Source of the DNA: an uncultured Clostridium sp.
GTDB taxonomy: Bacteria; Bacillota; Clostridia; Lachnospirales; Lachnospiraceae
NCBI GenBank assembly: GCA_900540335.1
Contig: UQFC01000089.1
Location: forward strand, 1 to 11,474
Direction: 5' to 3'
DNA length: 11,474 bases
Part shown: piece after piece, positions 6,701 through 11,474 of the stretch
Layout: every line of letters starts with the position of its first letter
Position numbering within the stretch: the stretch's first letter is position 1
Program-made: the position numbers and the translations under genes
Notes under the pieces: generated by a model
Database searches by the model: none
Seen by the model: only the letters and a program-made list of their open reading frames with translations
Told to the model about the DNA's origin: nothing

Positions 6701-7026
6701 ATATTTGTAGTCTTATCAAATGGTGATATGACATTTAATTTTAATGTTTCAGCTAGTGCTTCATTAGCTCCTCCATTAATAATATCCCAATTTGAGTGAA
6801 TGGTATAAGTTGGTGTTTTTGGATTAAATAATGGGGGATGATGAGTTAAAATTAAAGTATTTGTTTTTTGAGTGTCAAATTCAGGATATAAATCCATAAA
6901 TATTTTAATGGAGCTGATATCCTGATTTAAATTATATTCTTTTTTAAAACCTATTTCATCATTTTCTAAAGCCAGATTTTTAGGTATGTTTTTGTCTATA
7001 AACTCAATAATTTTTTTAAGTTTCAT
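6691..7026 (-). CDS. hcgD: FeGP cofactor biosynthesis protein HcgD, Nif3-like, N-terminal half only
   Basis: HcgD is a Nif3-family protein with a di-iron site, proposed to supply iron to the FeGP cofactor of Hmd. The first ~113 residues match the N-terminal half: MKLKKIIEFIDKNIPKNLAL, the metal-binding THH (His62, His63) in LILTHHPPLFNP, and HSNWD with Asp81. A full protein is about 250 residues; the second half with the remaining His and Glu ligands is missing. The frame runs on into bacterial MetRS sequence. The ATG follows the hcgC stop codon directly, with only a poor Shine-Dalgarno, which points to translational coupling. As it stands the product would be non-functional for iron binding. 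Confidence 0.85.
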
Positions 7027-7812
7027 TTAAATCATTTTTGATTCAATTTTATCTAATTGTGTTTTTATTAAATCATCACAGCTAAACGGGTTGATAGTTG
7101 ATATTTTCATAGCTTTTGCATTAACTAATCTAATGAATTTTGGAATGTCTTTTTCTTTGAAAATAACTTCTTCAAAAAAGCCCATTTCACAGGCACTATA
7201 AAGAACACCTTCCCTTTTTTGGGATTCATGTAATGCATTTGTCAAAACACCAATAGTTAAAGTCATAGTCCCTGATGTTTTAGTATCTATTCCTTTAGTT
7301 TTCAGGATAGCTTTATTAGGTGCATTAACCGCATTTATTCTTTCATGGATATTATTTTTATCTTTAAGTAATCTATCATTATCTTCAGCCACTGGATCTT
7401 CTATTAAAAATACTTCAGCATTAATTTCAGATGACTGTTCAACAGTTAATCCTCCAAAACCGGTAGTGTCAATAACTACATCTCCTGAATTAATCAGCTC
7501 CAAATTGGTTGAAAATTCTATACTTTTTTTATAATCTCCACCAATATCCGTGTCCAGTAATTCTTTCAAGTGGGGATAAATATCTATTAGCAGAATATTG
7601 TTGTATTCTTTCCTTAATTTTTTGACAATTCCCACTCCGGTAAAGTAGGTTCCAACAACAACGATTTTAGTGTTTTTATCTAAATTTAAACTGTCAATGT
7701 AATTTAGGCATGCTTCAGATTTTTTGTTAATGATATTATTAAAAATGTCTATTAGTTTAGTTTCAGATTTTATAGTAAAAACTTCAGAAGTTATTCCGGT
7801 GTCAACATCCAT
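7027..7812 (-). CDS. hcgC: FeGP cofactor biosynthesis pyridinol methyltransferase HcgC
   Basis: HcgC methylates C3 of the pyridinol precursor of the iron-guanylylpyridinol cofactor with S-adenosylmethionine. The 261 residues show a Rossmann-like glycine motif IVVVGTYFTGVG (50-61), a second nucleotide-fold segment VVIDTTGFGGLTVEQ (112-126), and the conserved TKTSGTMTLTIGVL (177-190). The length fits the family. The start ATG is five bases from the hcgB stop, and GAAGG overlapping the hcgB end serves as ribosome binding site. The hcgC stop abuts the hcgD ATG. It sits in a tight hmd-hcgA-hcgB-hcgC-hcgD order of methanogen type and uses AT-rich codons unlike the bacterial flanks. Confidence 0.9.
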   Translation of the reverse strand: MDVDTGITSEVFTIKSETKLIDIFNNIINKKSEACLNYIDSLNLDKNTKIVVVGTYFTGVGIVKKLRKEYNNILLIDIYPHLKELLDTDIGGDYKKSIEFSTNLELINSGDVVIDTTGFGGLTVEQSSEINAEVFLIEDPVAEDNDRLLKDKNNIHERINAVNAPNKAILKTKGIDTKTSGTMTLTIGVLTNALHESQKREGVLYSACEMGFFEEVIFKEKDIPKFIRLVNAKAMKISTINPFSCDDLIKTQLDKIESKMI

Positions 7813-7816
7813 ATTT

Positions 7817-8296
7817 TTAGCCTTCTTTTCTAAATCCTATTTTTTGCAAAGCTTCATTTGCTTCCTCATATACTGCATCTTCAAGGGTTTTTTGACTGAT
7901 TGCATGGGAAGGTGATGTTCCGCAGGTCAGTATTCTTCCTTTGTTGTCTACAAAAAGTAAAAGTGATCCTGAACCGGGCAATCCTAATCGACCTCTGGCT
8001 ATTATTAAATCAGCATCACATACGTCCAATGCCATAATTGCTTTTGCAAAAGCAGGACTACGATTACTGTCTGCTTCATTAGTGTTTATTTGAAGTATTT
8101 TAGCAGAAGGCAAATTATATTCTCTTAAAACTTTATTTAAAACATCAACTTTAATTCCATTTTTATTTGGGATATAAATCTTTTCAGCATTTTTAATATA
8201 GTTTTGAATTTCCTGCACTTCTTCTAAAGTATCTCCCAAACGACAGTTATTTCTTGATTCGTCTAATGCCTTTTTAATCATTTCTTCAAAAGCCAT
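7817..8296 (-). CDS. hcgB: FeGP cofactor biosynthesis guanylyltransferase HcgB
   Basis: HcgB joins GMP from GTP to the pyridinol to form guanylylpyridinol, the organic part of the [Fe]-hydrogenase cofactor. The 159 residues fit the small family (DUF3236) and show its conserved core: QINTNEADSNRSPAFAKAIM (69-88), DLIIARGRLGLPGSGSLLLF (96-115) and GTSPSHAISQKTLEDA (126-141). The ATG is nine bases after the hcgA stop, and GAGG overlapping that stop is the ribosome binding site, so the two genes are translated as a coupled pair. Complete, no anomaly seen. Confidence 0.93.
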   Translation of the reverse strand: MAFEEMIKKALDESRNNCRLGDTLEEVQEIQNYIKNAEKIYIPNKNGIKVDVLNKVLREYNLPSAKILQINTNEADSNRSPAFAKAIMALDVCDADLIIARGRLGLPGSGSLLLFVDNKGRILTCGTSPSHAISQKTLEDAVYEEANEALQKIGFRKEG

Positions 8297-8305
8297 ATTT
8301 TAGCC

Positions 8306-9304
8306 TCAGATTGTTTGTGGTGTTAAACCTAATTTATTTATAACGGAAACTACATCATCATAGTTTCCACAAACAGGTGATCCTACACCTTTTACTTCTA
8401 ATGGGTAATTGTCAGCTATTACAGTAGCTAAATTATTAGCTCCAGCATTTAAAGAATATTCCACATTTTTAGGACCTATAGTTGGGGTAGGTACTGTAAT
8501 CCTTATTTCAGGATACATTATACGGGTTACTGCCATAATTTTCAGCTGTTCTTCCAGTGGGGAAGGTGGATGATTTGCCATGGGGGTGTCTTTATATGGA
8601 TTAAATCCCATTATTGGAATTTCACCAAGTGTTTCAAAATTATTTAAATAACGTAGGTGAGCTATTCTGTCTTCCAGAGATTCTCCAAGTCCGACCAATA
8701 ATCCTGATGAAAGTTCAATTCCGGCATCACTAACTCCTTGACATGTTTCAATCCTGTCATTTAAGGTTTCTCCAGGTTTTACAAAGTTAAAAACATCTTC
8801 ATTGATGGTTTCCAAATTACAGCATACAGTATCTGCATTTAAATCAGCCAGTTTGTTGATTGATTTTTCTGTTAAATCCCCTCCAACATTTACCAAAATT
8901 TCTAAGGAAGTATTGCTTTTAACAATTTCTGTTGCATTAACTGCCTGTTTGCCTTTGTAACCATAACCTCCGGAGCAGCTTACTCTAGGGATCCCCGCTT
9001 CTTCAATGGATATTGCAGCTTTAAGTATTTCTTCATCTGTTTTATAAAAAGATTCATAATATCCTTCAGTTGAGGTTTTGGGTGCAAATCCGCAATATTT
9101 GCATCTTGGTTGGATTGTACATTTATTTGTAATGTGGACTGTTGATGTCAATTTAATTAGTTTGGAATGTTTGTTTCTAATGGATACAGCAGTTTCACAT
9201 AATTTTTTCAAGTCTTCTTCTTTATTTATTTTTAATAATTGAAGAAATTCATCATCACTTATTTTTTTATTATTTACAGCCTTTTTTAAAATTTCATCAA
9301 TCAA
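8306..9304 (-). CDS. hcgA: Radical SAM protein HcgA (HmdB), FeGP cofactor biosynthesis
   Basis: HcgA is a BioB/HydE-like radical S-adenosylmethionine enzyme needed for the FeGP cofactor of Hmd, presumably for building the pyridinol ring. The 332 residues carry the unusual cluster-binding spacing CX5CX2C (Cys62, Cys68, Cys71 in KCTIQPRCKYCGF), which is diagnostic against the common CX3CX2C. Further barrel features are SCSGGYGYKG, LVNVGGDLTEKSI, GLLVGLGESLEDRIAH (SAM-binding region) and IPIMGFNPYKDTPM. The start codon is TTG at 9304-9302, chosen because GAGGGT lies about seven bases before it and the protein then has the expected N-terminal helix. It heads the hcgA-D run and follows hmd after a 150-base gap filled with hairpins. 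Confidence 0.93.
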   Translation of the reverse strand: MIDEILKKAVNNKKISDDEFLQLLKINKEEDLKKLCETAVSIRNKHSKLIKLTSTVHITNKCTIQPRCKYCGFAPKTSTEGYYESFYKTDEEILKAAISIEEAGIPRVSCSGGYGYKGKQAVNATEIVKSNTSLEILVNVGGDLTEKSINKLADLNADTVCCNLETINEDVFNFVKPGETLNDRIETCQGVSDAGIELSSGLLVGLGESLEDRIAHLRYLNNFETLGEIPIMGFNPYKDTPMANHPPSPLEEQLKIMAVTRIMYPEIRITVPTPTIGPKNVEYSLNAGANNLATVIADNYPLEVKGVGSPVCGNYDDVVSVINKLGLTPQTI

Positions 9305-9346
9305 TTTCGAACCCTCGGTTGAGAATATTAATATAATAAAAATCCG

Positions 9347-9357
9347 TATAAAAATAG
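9347..9357 (-). promoter_or_regulatory. Possible archaeal TATA box for hcgA
   Basis: The minus strand reads CTATTTTTATA here, close to a methanogen TATA element, about 45 bases before the hcgA TTG. It lies just past the hmd-hcgA hairpins, so hcgA-D could have a secondary promoter. The surroundings are all AT-rich, so chance is a serious alternative. Confidence 0.25.
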
Positions 9358-9358
9358 T

Positions 9359-9408
9359 AAACTTATTTTTTAATAGCTAATATGACTCAATTATTAAAAA
9401 ATAAGTTT
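9359..9408. repeat. Perfect 17-base inverted repeat between hmd and hcgA
   Basis: AAACTTATTTTTTAATA at 9359-9375 and its exact complement at 9392-9408 flank a 16-base loop. The right arm is shared with the second hairpin (9398-9443), so the two structures exclude each other. Confidence 0.8.
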
Positions 9409-9443
9409 TGCATGTTGATATGAAATCAACATGAACTTATTTT
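9398..9443 (-). terminator. Long hairpin just after hmd, likely terminator or RNA processing element
   Basis: Outer arms of ten bases (9398-9407 and 9434-9443) and inner arms CATGTTGAT/ATCAACATG (9411-9419 and 9425-9433) form a nearly continuous stem with a five-base loop, eleven bases past the hmd stop on the transcribed strand. T-rich sequence follows at 9373-9366 and again near 9356. A leaky end here would give much hmd mRNA and less hcg mRNA, matching the need for a lot of enzyme and little biosynthetic machinery; that link is inference. Confidence 0.6.
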
Positions 9444-9454
9444 AAGTGTTTCAC

Positions 9455-10354
9455 TTAGCTTCTTTTTTCTAAGTTTTCTAAAACAGTAGGTACGATTTCT
9501 GCTAATGGACCGAAGTTCATGGAGTCAGCAGTACCGAGTAATGCACCAGGGTTTAAAGCTTCATCCATTTTGTCAATACCTTCATCTTGCATTAAAGCAG
9601 TAACTTGGGTTAAAGCTTCGTTAGCCATCATTTGTGCAAATCCAGCAGGTGCACCTAAAATTTGAGTTACAGTGTCTCTGTAAGCTAAGATACCTGCGTA
9701 AGTAATTGCAGTTACAGCGGAACACATATCACATACAGGACCTAATAAGTTTGCAGGTAATGTGAATGCAGATCCTCTTGCTTTTTCACCTAATTCTAAT
9801 AAAGTTTTGATGGATGCTTCATCAGCATATCCTTCACCGATGTATGCTTGACCTTTCATTTCAGGTACAGCACCTGGGTGGTATGAAGCTACATTTACGT
9901 TTGCTCCACATTCGTCGAATATTTTTTTGAATTCGGTGGTAGGAATGGTACATGCGTGAGTGAGGATAGCTCCTTCTTTGAGTTCTCCTGCGAATTTTTC
10001 GATGATAGGTTTTTGCATTCCACCTTCTGGTAACCAGGTCATTACCCAGTCAGCGTCAGCTACTGCTGCTGCATCATCGTTCATGGTTTTCATTCCTAAA
10101 TCTTCAGGATCTACGAAGTGTATAGCTGCTTTAGGTGGTGTAGGGAGGGATTCAGCTAACTCATTTACTTTTGCTCTGATGTCAGGCATTACATCTTCTG
10201 CTTTACCAGCTTTGTGTGCTGCAATTACTTCTTGGAAATCGAAATCGTCTACTACGGTAAAGTCGTTGTCGAATACAGGGTCGGATACAACTACTTCGTC
10301 TACTCCAGCAAGGTGTAATAATTCTGCACCCATTTCAATAGTGGAGTGAGTCAT
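9455..10354 (-). CDS. hmd: [Fe]-hydrogenase Hmd (5,10-methenyltetrahydromethanopterin hydrogenase), N-terminus missing
   Basis: Hmd reversibly reduces methenyl-tetrahydromethanopterin with H2 in hydrogenotrophic methanogens. The 299 residues from Met at 10354 match the family from MTHSTIEMGAELLHLAGVDE to the end. Cys135 in LTHACTIPTTEF corresponds to the iron ligand (Cys176 in the usual numbering). His159 in SYHPGAVPEMKG and the C-terminal dimer domain (LLGPVCDMCSAVTAITYAGI, ALLGTADSMNFGP) are intact. Hmd normally has about 345 residues; the first ~40, with the glycine-rich cofactor-binding loop and catalytic His14, are absent. The Met is internal: the frame stays open upstream as ...GKEKIA, plausibly native, before bacterial CheA sequence begins. 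The terminal hairpins suggest it heads the hcg operon. Confidence 0.93.
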   Translation of the reverse strand: MTHSTIEMGAELLHLAGVDEVVVSDPVFDNDFTVVDDFDFQEVIAAHKAGKAEDVMPDIRAKVNELAESLPTPPKAAIHFVDPEDLGMKTMNDDAAAVADADWVMTWLPEGGMQKPIIEKFAGELKEGAILTHACTIPTTEFKKIFDECGANVNVASYHPGAVPEMKGQAYIGEGYADEASIKTLLELGEKARGSAFTLPANLLGPVCDMCSAVTAITYAGILAYRDTVTQILGAPAGFAQMMANEALTQVTALMQDEGIDKMDEALNPGALLGTADSMNFGPLAEIVPTVLENLEKRS

Positions 10355-10380
10355 TGCGATTTTTTCTTTTCCGGTTTCTT
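10345..10380. other. Joint 2: archaeal hmd to bacterial cheA
   Basis: Minus-strand CheA sequence ending ...KKPEKKKSQ runs into Hmd sequence. The apparent CheA stop codon TGA is made by the ATGA of the Hmd MTHS codons, in another frame. An A-rich GAAAAGAAAAAA stretch at about 10361-10372 reads plausibly in both genes, so a short shared run may have seeded the joint. No mobile-element end or target duplication is visible. Confidence 0.88.
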
Positions 10381-11295
10381 CTGTGTCGCTGCTGCAGCCT
10401 GCGCTTTTGGTTTGTCCTCGGTTTTCTTCGCTGGCTTTGATTCTTTTTCCGCGGTCTGCACCGACTCCTCGTGTGCTGCTTCCTCAGCCCCTTCTAATTG
10501 TACCTTAAACGTTCCAACAACCGCTTCTTTGATCTCCGATACGTTTTCAATTGCTGCTTTTACTTTCTCGGCGGACTCTTTTGTAAAGTACACCAAACTG
10601 AAATCATAATCGAACTTTTCATCCTCAATATCCTGTACGTTCGGCTCGGCTTTCATAACCTCGCCAAGCTCTTCCAAACATTTGAATACCAAAAAAGCTC
10701 TCGCCGCTTTCAATATACAACTATCCTGCAAGTATACCGTAATTCCTAATATGTTGAGATTTTCTTCTTTTGCTTTTTCAAATGTTGCTTTCTCATAATC
10801 GCTAATACGAATGTTTTCGTATTTCGCTTTATTCCCATCACTTGCAGCCGACTTATCATCACTCGGTGCTGCTGTCGGTGTCGGGACCGGCACCTCTCCG
10901 GTACCACCTTTGGCTTTATCCGCAATGGAATTTAAGGTGTTGATAATTTCTTCATTATCCTCCGTACCCTCATCGGCTGATTCCAAAATATTAGCCAAAT
11001 AGCCTTCCAATGCGTCCAGTCCACGGAACAGTACATCAATCAATTCCGGCTGCACTTTCATGTTACCGCTTCTGATCTCCTGAAATACATTTTCCATGTC
11101 ATGCGTCAAACGCTGCATTCTCTTGTAGCCCATTGTTCCAGCCATTCCTTTCAAAGAATGCGCTGCACGGAAGATCTCATTGATCGTTTCCATGTTATCC
11201 GGCTCTGTCTCCAAGATCATCAACTGATCACTAAGCGTTTGCAAATGTTCTTTTGTTTCATCGATAAAAATTTCTAAATACTGGCTTACATCCAT
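10351..11295 (-). CDS. cheA: Chemotaxis histidine kinase CheA, P1 and P2 domains only (cut at the chimeric joint)
   Basis: CheA autophosphorylates in receptor arrays and passes phosphate to CheY and CheB. The 314 residues hold the P1 Hpt domain (1 to about 105) with phospho-acceptor His46 in IFRAAHSLKGMAGTMGY, a Pro/Ala/Ser linker, and a P2 response-regulator-docking domain (about 155-265, from YENIRISDYE to AVVGTFKVQ). A second charged linker, Lys/Ala/Gln-rich, follows. Dimerisation, ATPase and CheW-like domains are missing; a normal CheA has about 650-750 residues. The truncation falls where archaeal hmd begins, and the stop codon comes from hmd. The start at 11295 is set by GGGGGTG seven bases upstream; it begins one base after the cheB stop. 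The content indicates a motile bacterium. Confidence 0.93.
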   Translation of the reverse strand: MDVSQYLEIFIDETKEHLQTLSDQLMILETEPDNMETINEIFRAAHSLKGMAGTMGYKRMQRLTHDMENVFQEIRSGNMKVQPELIDVLFRGLDALEGYLANILESADEGTEDNEEIINTLNSIADKAKGGTGEVPVPTPTAAPSDDKSAASDGNKAKYENIRISDYEKATFEKAKEENLNILGITVYLQDSCILKAARAFLVFKCLEELGEVMKAEPNVQDIEDEKFDYDFSLVYFTKESAEKVKAAIENVSEIKEAVVGTFKVQLEGAEEAAHEESVQTAEKESKPAKKTEDKPKAQAAAATQKKPEKKKSQ

Positions 11296-11296
11296 T

Positions 11297-11474
11297 TCAT
11301 TGCACCCCCACGTGTTTAATGATTGTTTCTGCAATCTGCTGCAGCTCGACAACTTCGTCAACAGCTCCGGCTGTGGCAATCGCTCGTGGCATACCATACA
11401 CCGTACTGCTCTCTTCATCCTGCGCAATTACATAAATCTGCTTGACTTGTTCCAATTGTAAAATACCGTCTGTC
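11297..11474 (-). CDS. cheB: Chemotaxis protein-glutamate methylesterase CheB, C-terminal end (partial, runs off the right edge)
   Basis: The last 58 residues read TDGILQLEQVKQIYVIAQDE, then SSTVYGMPRAIATAGAVDEVVELQQIAETI and end KHVGVQ. The pieces TDG, the AQDE...GMP loop and GAVDEV are hallmarks of the CheB methylesterase domain, which removes methyl groups and deamidates glutamines on chemoreceptors. The stop at 11299-11297 is one base from the cheA start, giving the cheB-cheA order usual in Clostridia flagellar/chemotaxis operons. Confidence 0.92.
   Translation of the reverse strand, partial: TDGILQLEQVKQIYVIAQDEESSTVYGMPRAIATAGAVDEVVELQQIAETIIKHVGVQ

Noticed and set aside
6680..10360. 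A genomic island or integrated element carrying the hydrogenase genes
   Set aside because: No terminal repeats, integrase, transposase or tRNA target; edges cut essential parts of genes on both sides and the flanks do not form one interrupted gene.
9960..10609. Plus-strand frames opposite hmd and cheA
   Set aside because: Ser/Ala-rich shadows of well-identified genes; the frame at 10346 also straddles the chimeric joint.
10351..11295. A natural short CheA made only of P1 and P2
   Set aside because: Its stop codon is created by the joined hmd sequence and the protein stops in the middle of a Lys/Ala-rich linker exactly at the compositional change.
1..11474. CRISPR arrays, tRNA or rRNA genes, riboswitches
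   Set aside because: No regularly spaced repeats, no cloverleaf-like gene and no recognisable riboswitch core were seen by eye on either strand.

Overview
This window is best read as a composite of two kinds of genome, not one locus. Bases 1 to about 6680 and about 10360 to 11474 look like a Gram-positive gut bacterium of the Clostridia/Lachnospiraceae type. These parts have GC near 45-50 %, strong AGGAGG-type ribosome binding sites and the neighbours metG, traX-like, tatD, rsmA, nagB, cheB and cheA. Bases from about 6690 to 10355 look like a methanogenic archaeon, most like Methanobrevibacter. This part is AT-rich and carries the operon for [Fe]-hydrogenase (Hmd) and its FeGP cofactor: hmd-hcgA-hcgB-hcgC-hcgD, all on the minus strand.

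Layout. At the left edge is the start of an unrecognised minus-strand gene (98 to 1). Next comes a large Lachnospiraceae-type protein with two folded ends and an acidic linker (1944-250). The plus-strand nagB (2061-2792) follows and converges on a phosphoribosyltransferase-like gene (3560-2928) at a shared hairpin terminator. Further right, transcribed leftwards, are rsmA (4535-3666), tatD (5515-4751), a TraX-family membrane protein (6341-5565) and the last ~105 codons of metG (stop at 6358). metG breaks off inside its C-terminal tRNA-binding domain and continues in frame into the first ~113 codons of archaeal hcgD. The archaeal genes hcgC, hcgB, hcgA and hmd follow upstream. hmd has lost about its first 40 codons where the sequence changes to a bacterial cheA, itself cut after its P2 domain. 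The end of cheB lies at the right edge.

How the genes relate. In the archaeal block, Hmd reduces methenyl-tetrahydromethanopterin with H2, and HcgA, B, C and D build or service its iron-guanylylpyridinol cofactor. The bacterial parts are housekeeping (translation, rRNA methylation, amino-sugar use) and chemotaxis genes with no functional link to it. Four genes (metG, hcgD, hmd, cheA) are cut at the two joints. The two bacterial flanks are not halves of one gene, and no integrase, transposase, tRNA or att repeat is visible. A chimeric metagenomic contig or contaminated assembly is therefore much more likely than natural transfer of an Hmd system into a bacterium. Apparently novel products here, such as the HcgD-MetRS fusion and the short CheA, should be treated as artefacts until reads spanning the joints are seen.

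Genuine points of interest inside the blocks are a set of mutually exclusive hairpins between hmd and hcgA, a phosphoribosyltransferase-like protein lacking the acidic pair of its PRPP loop, and a tatD-rsmA neighbourhood without rnmV.
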